NCBI GenBank assembly: GCA_945859605.1
Contig: OX243827.1
Location: 21,323,968-21,387,967, forward strand
Direction of reading: 5' to 3'
Source: Lumbricus rubellus
Lineage: Eukaryota; Annelida; Clitellata; Crassiclitellata; Lumbricidae
DNA: 64,000 bases
A program made the translations under genes and the position numbers. The stretch's first letter is position 1. Every line of letters starts with the position of its first letter. Below, in pieces: positions 19,755 to 31,234 of the stretch. The notes under the pieces were generated by a model. It saw nothing but the letters and a program-made list of their open reading frames with translations. It made no database searches and had not been told where the DNA came from.

Positions 19755-20948
19755 GGGTGACACAAAAGTTCGTTCACCGTTTTCAAAATGTAACGGCTTC
19801 ATATTTCTTTATAATATTTTGTCAGTGTATGCATCATTCAAATGAAAGATATTGGTACAAATTTGATTATGATCCGTTCCGTTTTCGCCATTATTTATAA
19901 GAAAACGTAAAGACGACCAGTTTTTGCGGAAAAACCGCGTTCATCAAATTTACACAGTAAAGAAAAAGTGTAGGCCTATACGCATAGCCTCGTATACAAG
20001 CGTGACAAGACACTGTTGTTATCTATATAGGACATACACAGATGTAGGCTATTAGCGTACATGCAGTAGGCTATCTCCTTTCTGTTTAATGACAGCACTG
20101 ACTCTATCCGGCATGACTGGATCAGCCTCTGAAGTGTCCCAACTGCCATCGATCTCCACGCTTGTTGGAGGCGACGTTTGAGTTCTTTGGCTCAGGATCT
20201 TTATAAACGCTGAGAGATAGAATACTCAACAAGTTCTCAATAGGAGGAAGGTCCGGAGAGTTTGGTGGCCAATCCTTCGGCTTTATGTGTGACGGATGGT
20301 TGTCGTGTAGCCACTTTATCGTCACAGCTGATGTATGACAGCGTGCGCCATCCTGCTCAGCAAACAACTTTCGTTGCATGACACTGCCGTTGTCATTTTC
20401 TCTCTCGAACGCTCACTTCACGATCTTCTCGAGAATGTTGGTGATGTACGTAGTACTGCGAGTTCAGTCTGGTACCATTTGGCACAAATTGAATTTTTGT
20501 GAGACCCTTGGCAGTCATCCCACCCCCAAACCATCACCGACGGACTAAACCTCATCTGTGGAGCAGGCGTAATGTATGCTCTTCCTATGCCGGATAGAGT
20601 CAGTGCTATCATTAAGCAGAAAGGAGATACGGGACGCTAATAGCCTACATCTGTGTATGTCCTATATAGATAACAACAGTGTCTTGTCACGCTTGTATAC
20701 GAGGCTATGCGTATAGGCCTACACTTTTTCTTTACTGTGTAAATTTGATGAACGCGGTTTTTCCGCAAAAACTGGTCGTCTTTACGTTTTCTTATAAATA
20801 ATGGCGAAAACGGAACGGATCATAATCAAATTTGTACCAATATCTTTCATTTGAATGATGCATACACTGACCAAATATTATAAAGAAATATGAAGCCGTT
20901 ACTGAGATAACGCATTTTGAAAACGGTGAACGAACTTTTGTGTCACCC
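19755..20948 (-). mobile_element. Fold-back Tc1/mariner-like element, 1194 bp
   Basis: TA on both sides (19753-19754, 20949-20950). Ends GGGTGACACAAAAGTTCGTT and its complement. The inverted repeats run about 360 bp, 19755-20114 and 20587-20948, at very high identity. They reach into coding sequence: both inner edges carry the ATGCCGGATAGAGTCAGTGC that encodes the transposase C-terminus. So one arm is an inverted copy of the 3' end that has replaced the 5' half. Confidence 0.88.
20115..20586 (-). pseudogene. Tc1/mariner transposase relic (catalytic C-terminal part)
   Basis: Minus strand shows VMVWG near 20540, then EQDGARCHTS around 20330 and WPPNSPDLPPIENL around 20250. These are the usual mariner block with its second Asp and the PNSPDL-P-EN block with the third acidic position. 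The original C-terminal MPDRVSAVI lies at the inner TIR edge. Frames change at least once between the VMVWG and DGARCH blocks, and the N-terminal DNA-binding half is absent, so it is not functional. Compared with a usual length of about 340 residues, roughly 40% remains. Confidence 0.88.
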
Positions 20949-20950
20949 TA

Positions 20951-20966
20951 TATATGTAATACTATG

Positions 20967-21006
<40 letters not shown>

Positions 21007-21030
21007 TATATTTATGTATGTACATCTGGG
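20951..21030. repeat. (TATATG)n tract
   Basis: Continuation of the TA-rich site on the right of the mariner insertion. Confidence 0.8.
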
Positions 21031-21384
21031 AAATGAAGACTTCAAAGAGAGTCTTCTGAGGACTTTCTGAGATGATTAAGAGATGAGATATGTGCTCTTC
21101 TCACTGTCTTCTTGTCAATGCTTTGTGTCAATGAAACGTCTAATATTATTGTCTGTTGATCCTGTTTTCAACTGCTTCTGTGTTTGTGTGTGTCTGTTTG
21201 TCTGTCTGTGTGTGTGTTTGTGTGTGTGTATGCCCACACGTGTGCGAGTAACATGTGTATGCACATCATTATGTGTAACAGAGTATAATATAGGCATAAA
21301 ACATTAGTGTGCTGTAGCACGTTAGAATGCAACAAATTAATCCGTCAATATGATGAAACACCGGTAAGCGAGAGCGGCATTCGT

Positions 21385-21640
21385 CTGTTGGATACAACGG
21401 GCTCCGGTTCAAGCCCCGGGCTGGGAGTTGACATTAAGAGATTTCGATATCTCGGGCTAGCACGTGTGGGACGCAGGGGCGCAAGCTGCTGCGGAGCAAC
21501 CTTGGGCAAGTTGCTTACCCATCATTGTCTGTGGGCAATGCAACGGGAAACGTCCTCACTCACCTCATCCCCAGGGGCGTAACAGCCAATGAACCTGCCT
21601 TCGGGCATGCAGAGAACCATCATCATCATCATCATGCATT
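21385..21640 (+). mobile_element. SINE-C, tRNA-like head with (CAT)n tail
   Basis: B-box-like TCCGGTTCAAGCCCCGG at 21410, core AACCTTGGGCAAGTTGCTTA at 21499, tail CATCATCATCAT at 21619-21637. The core CCTTGGGCAAGT is shared with SINE-A though the heads differ. Confidence 0.65.
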
Positions 21641-22200
21641 GCTATGTAAGAAGCCTTATCGTGTAACACCATTACTATATAACACTTTATACTTTGTAGC
21701 AGACATTAGTGTGTAATGCATTACTGTCTGACACATTTGCCGCTTAATACATTAGGGACTACTATGCAACAGCATTAGTATGTTAGACATTAATCTATAA
21801 TTATTATTATTAGCCGTGCAACATATGATACAGGTTCAACGAATTTGTGCTGCTTACCTAAATCGCGTCTTGCCTATTGGCAGTGTATCATTGTCATTTT
21901 TTTGCATCTAGGACTAGCCTTTAGTGAAGCCTTACCCAGCTTAGCGTAGTAGACTATAGTCTGAATAGCCTTGCCTATTTTGTGGTCTAGTGTAAGTTGC
22001 CTTGACTATATTATTAAGGGGGGATCAATCTCCTTGGGTCTTTCATGTCATAATTACAATACCTGACGATAGGTAATAAAGACCTTTTGTAATAACTATC
22101 TATAATATTTCTCTTTTATGCCGTCTCGTTCTACCCCGTCGGACTACGTAAATCCCTATGTAATTAATCCGGTAAGGTGCTAATTAATAAAGTGAATGAC
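21641..22200. other. No gene seen
   Basis: Unique AT-rich DNA with no exon support. Confidence 0.5.
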
Positions 22201-22226
22201 GCCGACAGAGTTTTGGTGCGGTGGGG

Positions 22227-22256
22227 GATGGGGGGGGGGGGGGGGGTAGAGGGTGG
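22227..22256 (+). repeat. G homopolymer-rich tract
   Basis: A near-unbroken G run of about 18-20, then GGTAGAGGGTGGG. Sequencing and assembly accuracy is doubtful here. Confidence 0.7.
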
Positions 22257-22431
22257 GTGGCCCCCACGCGTAGACGCCGCCTTTGCCGCTGACAGCAGCC
22301 CCCTTGTTTATTGCCCCACGGGTGGCCAGTGACCCGCCGGTGACCCCACTCCGGGAATACTGTTCAATTATTTTGAGCACACTTGCAGCGCGGGCCCCGC
22401 GACGCTTGACCGGCAAATATTGCCGTCGCCT

Positions 22432-22552
22432 TGGCTACCCTATTGTTGCCTTGGCTACGGTACTGTTGCCTTAGCTACGGTACTGTTGCCTTGGCTACAG
22501 TACGGTTGCCTTGGCTACGGTACTGCTGCCTTGTCTACAGCATTGTTGCCGT
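22432..22552 (+). repeat. 20-bp minisatellite, about six units
   Basis: TTGCCTTGGCTACGGTACTG with small changes (TAGCTACG, CTACAGTACG, GTCTACAGCA). Confidence 0.85.
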
Positions 22553-22702
22553 GTTTATGGCTCTACGATGTAGGCAGTGGTGGTGGGGAGGTTGGCGATG
22601 ATATCATGGTGCTATCTTTAGAAGCAATTAATTAAGTATAATTGCTGGTGCGGGTGCATGTTTCCCTTGGGTGCGATAGACCGAGGCTGATCAATAGAGA
22701 CT

Positions 22703-22736
22703 GCAGTACGGCTGCTGCTGCTGCTGCTGCTGCTGC
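22703..22736 (+). repeat. (CTG)n run
   Basis: About nine uninterrupted CTG units. Confidence 0.85.
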
Positions 22737-22939
22737 ACTGGGTGTCGTAAACCCTGAATGATCAATAACCGATTGGCTGTAGCTGGGGCTTGATAAAAGG
22801 GTAATCTATCTGTTAGGGATATAGAAACTGCAATATTGGAGTGTGTGACAATAGCTGTATAGTTGTCTTGTAACTAAAAGTAAAACATGGATAGCAAATG
22901 CAATATCAGTATTATACCGATGGTTATTCATTTAATTCA

Positions 22940-23230
22940 TTTCAGACATTTATATAGCGCTTCTTCAAGAGTTTGTACTCAGAAGCGTTCCTGACCCAAC
23001 CACGACTATAGAGAGCAGTCTTTAGAGCAGAGTAGAACGTAGTCTTGAATGCTCTAAGCATTAGTTGAGGTTAGTCGAGGATAGCCAATCTGTATTGTTT
23101 TTGCAAAAGTCTTAAAGCCATAACAAGCGAAACAGGTTTGCTTGATGGCGTGTGCATTATTGTATTGCATTGTGTCTATAAATTTATATAGCGCCTCTCA
23201 CAGAATGGCTATTCAGAGGCGCTATGAGCA
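22940..23230 (-). mobile_element. Two SINE-A tail fragments
   Basis: 22945-22995 and 23170-23230 each read, in reverse, as AGCGC(T/C)TCTGA(G/A)TA, short loop, GA(A/G)GCGCTATATAAA. Only the 3' stem-loop and start of the tail remain in each. Confidence 0.7.
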
Positions 23231-23394
23231 CAAAAAACTTAGGAGAATAAATGCCTTTTAAGAGAGAGAGAGAGAGATAGGTGAGAAAAAAACAAGTAAT
23301 TAGTTTAATCCTTAGGAAGGTTAATTATATAGAATTAGTGATGCATCATATCAAAATAATAATTACACTACGCCCAGAACCTTTGCAGATTTTC

Positions 23395-23660
23395 ATATAC
23401 AATTCAATACAATACAATACAATTATTGAATACAATACAGTACAATACAATACTTTGCAGATTTTCATATACAATACAATACAATACAATACAATACAAT
23501 TGAATACAATACATTATAATGCAATACAATACTTTGCAGATTTTCATATACAATACAATACAATACAATACAATACAATACAATATAATACGATTGAATA
23601 CAACACAATACAGTACAATACAATACTTTGCAGATTTTCATATACAATACAATATTGCAA
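23395..23660 (+). repeat. (ATACA)n pentanucleotide with regular 17-bp interruptions
   Basis: ATACA/TACAA runs interrupted four times by CTTTGCAGATTTTCATA at 23382, 23453, 23532 and 23625, roughly every 70-95 bp. Confidence 0.88.
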
Positions 23661-23989
23661 TACAACAACATTTTGCAATAAAGATATTGCCAGTTGATAT
23701 TGTAGACTTTTTTTTTTTGAAGTATACATTGTGGCTTGGAGGGTGCGGCAGATTCACATGATACATTGTGCGCTGTCATAATATTTTCATTGTTCAGCGA
23801 TTTATATTATCATATTTATTTCCTACTGTAGGCTGTTGTTGACATGCTTTGAGAGTGTGTACTTGATGTAAGGTGTAGATAATTCAACCTTCTGGCAGCA
23901 GTGGTAGGGGGCGGTTGGTCTCTCCACACAGCGCTTACTCCCCCACCCACGATCTCATGTAAACATGGATTCCTTCTCGTTCCCTCATG

Positions 23990-24184
23990 CAGGGCTTTTT
24001 TAACGTGCAGTTCTGCACAAAATGTGCAGTTGTAAATGGATTTGTGCAGTTGTAGAAGCACTTCTGTACAGTTAAAACTAGCAGAAAATGGTCATTGTTC
24101 TCCGATTGAAAACAATTTACCATGGAGGATGGGAAGGAAAGGAAGAAGTTGTGCAGTTCTAAAAATTCCTTAAAAACAGCCCTG
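23990..24184. mobile_element. hAT-type MITE, 195 bp, with 8-bp TSD
   Basis: Ends CAGGGCTTTTTTAA and TTAAAAACAGCCCTG. CCCTCATG stands on both sides (23982-23989 and 24185-24192). The inner region repeats GTGCAGTT(C/G)T. A right-truncated relative is at 28290. Confidence 0.9.
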
Positions 24185-24221
24185 CCCTCATGAGCTATGT
24201 TCTATACCTTGATACTCTAGA

Positions 24222-24670
24222 AGCGCAGACAGGCAGAGACATAGACAGACATTCAAACAGACACACACAAACAGATGCACACATGCACAGACACATTCAG
24301 ACCGTCACACCCAGACACAAGCAGACGCACAGTGTCACACACTGACACTCACAAGCAGACATACACAAGCAGACAGACTCACAAACACACGTATACACTG
24401 ACACTCACAAGCAGACATACACAAGCAGACAGACTCACAAACACACATACACTGACACTCACAAGCAGACATACACAAGCAGACAGACTCACAAACACAC
24501 GTATACACTGACACTCACAAGCAGACATACACAAGCAGACAGACTCACAAACACACATACACTGACACTCACAAGCAGACATACACAAGCAGACAGACTC
24601 ACAAACACACATACACTGACACTCACAAGCAGACATACACAAGCAGACAGACAGACAGACAGACCCACAA
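24222..24670 (+). repeat. CAGA-rich ~55-bp tandem repeat, about six units
   Basis: Unit ACACTGACACTCACAAGCAG, ACATACACAAGCAGACAGAC, TCACAAACACAC(GT)AT. The last part decays into CAGA. The Cys-rich minus frame is spurious. Confidence 0.88.
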
Positions 24671-24954
24671 ACAGGCACAGACAATTGCAGACTGCCTGGA
24701 AGTAAGATTGACATACTGTAATTATTTATATCCAATGAAGAGGACAGTTTCAAATTGGTTACATCGCTTCACCATTACCCCCTCCCTGTAAACTGACGTG
24801 TGGTGTCTGTATCCCATCGCATCGGCAGATTGATATTCGTCTTCCTTGAAGGGGGAGGGATGGAGTAGGTAGTGGTGGAAGAATGATTCCCTTTATGATA
24901 GGACACTCCATCACCACAGAGGTCAGTCGATCATGCAGTTGTGGTAGTAGTATT

Positions 24955-24975
24955 ACAGTGGGGGGGGGGGGGGTC
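24955..24975 (+). repeat. G run
   Basis: About 14 G in a row. Confidence 0.7.
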
Positions 24976-25149
24976 AACAGCCCTGTTGTGTACTACTACA
25001 TGTATACGTTTCACTAATGTGCTATTTGGTTAATTCTAGATTGTGCTACACCGAGGGGGCCTGTGTGTGGGTGGGTGGCAGATATTTGTGTACTGCATGT
25101 CGTCTGCCAGTGATATAATAAATCTCTGGTTTTGTTCGCTGTGCCATTT

Positions 25150-25208
25150 TCTGTGTTTCTCTCTCTGTCTGTGTGTCTGCCTGTATGTTTGTGTGTTTAT
25201 CCGTTTGA

Positions 25209-25239
<31 letters not shown>

Positions 25240-25285
25240 CCTTCCTGCCTGCCTGTCTGTCTGTTTGTCTGTCTGCCTGTCTTTT
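25150..25285 (+). repeat. (CTGT)n microsatellite
   Basis: CTGT/CTGC units, best between 25209 and 25280. Confidence 0.85.
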
Positions 25286-25854
25286 GTTATTTAAGGTTTC
25301 TCAGGCGGGTTTTTTATATCTTTTTTTAGAAATTTAGACGTTTTTATCCATTAGGTTTCGGCACTAATGGGCATGTATATATGAGCTTATAATTATGCGT
25401 CTTATAACACCGCCACTCCAGTTTCTTCGGCATCACGGAAAAGAATGCATGGCAGTTTCATCTTTTATCCCGGCTGTCTAGATCAATTTGCTTTCACATT
25501 TCTGTAGGAAACGTATGGAGACTTAATGTGGGATAAAACCAGTCCTTTTGTGTTTAGATCTGAAGCTGTAATAAATGGTCTCCTTTGTGAGTATTTGCAT
25601 ATTTTAAACGTTATTCGTACGTAGTTTGTTTGAATTGTGAGTTTTCTCTGTTTGGCACATTTTTTGAGGATTTTTGAATCCAAATCAGTGCAGCACATGG
25701 GGTCAGGTTTGCGATCTAACAGAAAGGTTTTATTTAGCCTACATTGATTGCCATTCTTAGTCCAAATCTCCAAATCAACGTGAGTCGATGGTAGCAGGAA
25801 TATTAGACCTTCAAGTGGTCGTATATTTTCGTCAATGAACTTTTCATGAAGGCC

Positions 25855-25950
25855 GGGTTTCGCGAAAATTCGCGAAATGAATTCCGCCGCAACGTCGTGT
25901 AATAATTATATTGCCTACGTCGGCCATTTTGTCGTCGCCATCTTGTCTTT
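25855..25950. promoter_or_regulatory. Candidate CpG-rich promoter with E2F-like and YY1-like sites
   Basis: TTCGCGAAAATTCGCGAA (25859-25876) is a double TTCGCGAA palindrome like E2F-type sites. GGCCATTTTG (25922) and CGCCATCTTG (25937) are YY1-like cores. CpG stays raised to about 26390, with open frames but no recognisable protein. The target gene is not identified. Confidence 0.35.
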
Positions 25951-27580
25951 TTGCTATCTGTTTGGCGTCCTTTTGTGTTTCGCGTGCTCCTTCTTCATTT
26001 CTCCTCTCCATGTCGTCTTGTGTGTTGGTGGCATAAAGAATTAAAGACCCCACGGTGGTGACCGCTATGATTGCTCGCTTAATGATAGAATTCCATCATC
26101 GGAAACATTCATATTGCCCGTGCACCAACCAGATTATCAGACGGTCGCACGCCAGTAGAACGGTCTGTCGGCCGAGCGGCTGGCACGCCAGACAGATATA
26201 CTCAGCGTCCGACGAAATACGGGAATTGCTATTAGCTGCAGTCTGCTCCGCCAGGATTCGATGGTTTACGATGCGGCAGGACCGGAGACGACGTGGTGTT
26301 ATTGTTCGTCTGCCGCAGCTGCGGGCATTCGTGTTTGCCGTTTTTGGATTGCTTCGCCGGGTATATAGGATATGTTGTGTACGCTAAGATGGAGGAGAAT
26401 AATATGGTGTTACGGTGGTTGTATGTATGCATGGCGTACTCTTCGGCCTGTGAAACGAAAACAAATGCTTTCGGTTTTATTGTATTTTGAAACAGATTTT
26501 TATGTTTTGTGATGATGCATATAAAACAAAGTCTTTTATTTATATAATTGTAAGAGAACCTATTTTGGGAATGTACGAAGTTTCGGCATGACTGCATGTT
26601 GTTGCGATAACGAATACTATTGTAGTGTATTGTATTTAAACATTTATAAAGCGCATATAGTAGGGTGAATCGTTCAGAGGTGCTCCCATTGCACAAGGCC
26701 CACAAGAAGAATTAAGCAGGTTTTGAAAAGAGACCAAGCAGAGGAGACACTGCCAAACAGAAGTGTAGAACGAACAAATGGAGATAAATACTGTAGTAGT
26801 AGTTGCAGTTTAGCGTCGCAGTGTGAAAACAAAGATCATTAGAGACGCCCTCCTCCTTTATCCAGGCTTGGGGCTGGTACTGCATGGAGTTCAATCGGTG
26901 GCGGAGTTGACGAATATGGTGTCCTTGTGGAGGTTTGTGAGATAAAGATACATCTGTTACCAAAACTACAATTTAAACAATTTAGAGTTAACAAAGGCAG
27001 CATAAAAGGACGTCCTCTCTTGTGAAGTAGGCCTAAGTACTACTAGTCCTCAGGATACGCCTAAAGAGGTGGCTATAATTATAGACCCGATGAATGCAGT
27101 GGCCAAAAGAACTGATTTCTGGAACTTCAAAACCCCTCTGTTTTGCTTCTAACTTCGGCAACTACAGCACAGGCGATGCCAGACCTAGATCTTAAGCGGA
27201 GGGGGGGCGTGCCTGCTCAAAATCCTCGCGAAGCATAGGAACATTTACCAATTGAGTATGAGGTTAGTTACGCCGCTGGGGCTGTGCCGTGTGTTCGTTC
27301 GTCAGCTTCAATAGCCCTCATATGTCTTGATCTTTTGGCCAAATAATCGAGAATGTTTATTCAAGCGGGTGATAAGCAAAGTACTTACTCCGACGCCATA
27401 GGGTATCACGTGAACTCTTAAACCGTTCTGCAGCTCTCCGTCTGGCCGAAGACCTCCCAGCTAATAGCCTTAACCTTACAGCACCTCAAACGCTAAATCA
27501 TTGTCTCCCATGATTCTCTGGGGAATGAATGAACTTGCTTCCAATGTTCAGCGACTTTACATTTTTCGACGCATATCTTT
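25951..27580. other. CpG-rich then ordinary DNA; one SINE-A fragment, no gene recognised
   Basis: The plus frame 26055-26387 (110 codons, Arg-rich) has no known domain and could be part of a 5' exon. A degenerate SINE-A tail lies at 26636-26693. Confidence 0.35.
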
Positions 27581-27584
27581 GAAG

Positions 27585-27790
27585 ATAGGGTGGAATATCT
27601 TTTCCGTGATATTGATTAATAATAATAACATTATCAATAATATTATTAGGCCCATTATTACTATTAACAGGCTATAGTAGCATCAATAGGTCTAGTAGTA
27701 GTAGTAATAATAATAATAATAATTATAGATTAATTATAGTAATAGTTTAGTACTAATAATAGTAGGACTAGTAGTAATAATTGCGATAAT
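27585..27790. repeat. (TAA)n-rich tract
   Basis: ATAATAATAA interspersed with TAGTAGTAG. Confidence 0.8.
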
Positions 27791-28289
27791 TAATCAATCG
27801 CATATATAGGTATCTGATGTCAAGGAACCGTAATCAATAACATTTCAATATATCTCAAGTCCTATAAATAAGTAAACCGATCAATTACATATATCAAGAT
27901 ATATCTGAAGTCACCTTGCGATAATATATGTATGGTTAATCGCATATTAATTGAGCTGTTAAGGTGAGAGGCACTGAGAGCCCTTGAAGTCCCAGTCCTT
28001 GACAGAGTATCATCGGATATCTTTGAAGAATGTACTTGTTCTGTGGCGGCCGGGTCTGTTTGCTCATCGGCTGAGTGTTTGTACTTCATGACTTTAAACA
28101 TCTTTAGCATAATAATTATAGATGGCGCCACCGACGTGACGTTCTTGAGGGGCGATAATATGTTAAGCGTCTCGATGACTAGGACTTAGTGGCTGATATT
28201 TGGTGCAGGTTTCACGTACAGGCGTTAGAAGCTTGTTGGAAGGAATTTAAAAACTGAACAGCCTCTTCTTCTCTCGCTTCATATCCTCC

Positions 28290-28490
28290 CAGGGCTTTTT
28301 TAGCGTGCAATTCTACACAAAATGTGCATGCAGTTCTACACAAAATGTGCATGCAGTTCTACACAAAATGTTCAGTTCTACACAGAATGTGCAGTTCTAC
28401 ACAGAATGTGCAGTTCTACGCAAAAATTAATGTGCAGTTCTAAATGGAATTGTACAGCTGTAGAAGCACTCGTCTTTGCATGCAAAATGG
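28290..28490. mobile_element. Truncated relative of the 23990 hAT MITE with internal expansion
   Basis: Starts CAGGGCTTTTTTAGCGTGCA, then five copies of AGTTCTACACA(A/G)AATGTGCA, then GCTGTAGAAGCACT as in the full MITE. No right end CAGCCCTG is found. The internal module, single in 23990-24184, is multiplied here. Confidence 0.75.
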
Positions 28491-28879
28491 TAAGAAAGGT
28501 CACATGGCCTTTTGTCAAATTATTCTGTGTGGTAAATAGTAGCGTGTACGATACAATAGACGTGACTTTATCTAGTGAACTTTGGTAAAGGTGGAGGGGG
28601 CGGTAGTTGGGGTGGTTTGGTTGGAGAAGTGCAATTGTGCGCGCACATGGGGGAGGGGTGCACAAGATGTCTGAGATGCAACAGTGGAGGGTACGCAAAA
28701 ATAATTTTGCGATGTGACCGTATTTATGCGGTTCAATGAAAGCAGATTAGCAGCCGGAGTTATTGGCAGCAAAGGAAGCACGTGGTATAACAGCAATTAA
28801 ACGCGTCAAGCGTACTTGCACACTACACTGGCAGCTAAATTAGTGACATATAGTGGCCGCGTTCATAATACGCGAATCA

Positions 28880-29340
28880 GGCGAACTGTTGCAATAGCCG
28901 GGATGCCACAATTATTGTACAAGCGTTCCTCGCAGATTATAATACACGTCGTGACACTGTGACAGTGTATACAATACATGCGACACGCCGTTTCATTTGG
29001 ATCGCCGCACTTCCCGATGTGTTTGGTCGGAGATTGCCGACACAAAATGACAGATTCTCGGCTGCTGAATGGCCACTGGGAGGCGCCACGTGTTTCGTTG
29101 TGTCCTGCCACCCACCCCAATCCCGCACCCAACCGCCGTCGCCGCTTCTGAAAGAAATGGAAAAGATATTGTCGAATTAATCTCCACGGATTGCTGGACC
29201 GCGATACGTGGACCGAAAACGTCAAATCGAATCAGCGGCGCCGCGTCAGGCGATGCGCCAAATGCGCGGCGGTGGCAGCGCGGCGCGACGCGCGGCGGTG
29301 GCAGCGCGGCGCGGCATCGGTGGGGCGGCATGGATGCTTG
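28880..29340. other. GC- and CpG-rich segment, possible promoter or first-exon region
   Basis: GC and CpG rise sharply towards 29240-29335, where GCGCGGCGGTGGCAGCGCGG is tandemly duplicated. Several frames are open on both strands, as expected of GC-rich DNA. No protein family is recognised. Confidence 0.3.
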
Positions 29341-29799
29341 ATGTACGTCATATGCCAGCGGATGATACAGGAAGAGGAGGAGGAGGAACGTTTGAGGGAT
29401 GGCGCTTCCATTGCAATTCACCAGCAGCAGCAGCAGTGGCATCTTGGAGTAACTCGATTTCGGGCAATTTGCTGAGAGGAGCTAATTTTTCAGAACCTTG
29501 TATAACTGATTGAAGATGGAATTTGTCGGCGTCTTATTCCGACCGATGGTGCATGGTGAATATGCGTGTGTTTGTATCTGCAGGTATGTATGTTAGCGTG
29601 TAATGTGTGCATGTCTCCTTATGTATGTGTCTGTATTAACAGATATGACGTGTGTATGTCTACATTTGCATGTGTGTATGTTTGCGTATCTGATGTGTGT
29701 ATGGTTTATTGTTCAAATGTGTCCTCTCAAACCCTTAGCAATTCTCACCCGGTCAATGGCGTTACTGAAGTTTTTCAACACAATGTCTGTCTGTGTGTA

Positions 29800-29875
29800 T
29801 ACTTTCAGCCTGTCTGTCTGTTGGTCCGTCTGTCTGTCTGTGTGCCTTTCTGCCTACCTGTCAGTCTGTCTGTGT
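29800..29875 (+). repeat. (CTGT)n imperfect
   Basis: CTGTCTGTCTGTTGGTCCGT and similar. Confidence 0.75.
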
Positions 29876-30085
29876 CGACATGGTCGTTGTTTCTTCCGCC
29901 GACCGTAGTCCGTGTATTCATTATAAAGTGTTAACTGTGTTTGCCGGAAGATAGTTGCCACCCGTTTCTGACCTTCGATCAATCCATTTCGCCACGAATG
30001 CAGCAGATGCACACATACGCATTGTGGTCTGCAGCCTGTATATAGGAGAAGTTGCCTTAGTGTTGACGCTGCTGAGAGTGAAATA

Positions 30086-30137
30086 ACGTTTGTTATAGCG
30101 CAGCTTCAAGGTAAGCTACTCAGAAGCGCTCCCAACT
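30086..30137 (-). mobile_element. SINE-A tail fragment
   Basis: Reverse reads GGAGCGCTTCTGAGTAGCTT then ACCTTGAAGCTGCGCTATAA. Confidence 0.65.
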
Positions 30138-30145
30138 ATACAGTG

Positions 30146-30240
30146 CGGAGAGAGAGAGAGAGACACGCACACAGACAGAGATAGAGAGATAAAGATAGAA
30201 GGAGAGAGATGGAGAAATGGAGAGATAGAGAAGGAGAGGC
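30146..30240 (+). repeat. GAGA purine tract
   Basis: AGAGAGAGAGACACGC then GAGATAGAGAAGGAGAG; purine on the plus strand. Confidence 0.75.
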
Positions 30241-30950
30241 ACTAGAACATTAGGCCAGTGTCCAATTTGATGTGCCATCATTTAAAAGAAGGTTAATTGG
30301 AACTTATCAATGATCATGATTGACCAATTCAGTCAGTCATGTCGTTTATTCTATGCAGTGTCACTCTGACAAGTTTCAGCTCTTCGAACAAAATACAGAA
30401 TCATGTATAGGTAAAAAAATGTCTCGACTCTGATGTTATAGACTTTTTATTAGTTGGCTAAGATTAAGTATCGAATGGGTTAAAAAAATTCGCAAAGCTA
30501 TAGCTACTCGATGAATTGAGGGCGAATTTTACCGGATTTTTAAACCTGCTTTCGTTTACTTGGTGCACACTCTCCTCTACCCCTCCACACCCCTCCACTC
30601 CACCCCTCCTCGACGCGCCTTAGGCTGAAGACAAACCGCCTATATATCCTTGCGCGAAGTCTGGCGGATTAATACATACTGTGCTGTCAGTCCACTGACA
30701 GGTAAATCACATTAGGGTTGTGTTTATCGCCCTGAGCTGCATACTACACTCCATAGGGAGCAAGATGCATAGAGATAAATCATGTGCTTCGTGTGTTTTC
30801 TACCTTTGCCGTAATAATATATTGATGCAGTCAGTGAGCGTGTACATGTTGTTGCTGCGTGCCGTAGACTGCTGTTGGCTGGATACAAAGACGGTTAGCC
30901 CAATGGAGAATGTGTTAGGGGCTATATAAATTGTTCAAATCTGATGTACA
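30241..30950. other. No gene seen
   Basis: Unique DNA including a C-rich stretch at 30575-30610. The frame 30720-30929 has no support. Confidence 0.45.
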
Positions 30951-30956
30951 GTGGTC

Positions 30957-31020
30957 GTATATATATATATATATATGTATATGTATATACGTTTATACAT
31001 GTATATATATATATATATAC
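30957..31020. repeat. (TA)n tract
   Basis: TATATATA with ATGTATATGTATATACG. Confidence 0.85.
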
Positions 31021-31234
31021 TAATTGCTAACTGCTTAGTAGCAGTCTACAAGGCGATCTCGCTTTATAACCAGCCGGCTACCGCGCCTCGCTTTAGCGAA
31101 TTGGACGCCTGTTTTGCAATTCAAATAACTCGTTTTGCTGGAGGTGGGGGAGGGGGGAGTTTCATTGACCAGATGGACAGAGTGATAAGTGCTCTGCATC
31201 TGCCATCACTCGGGTCCGTGTGATGGAAAAAACC

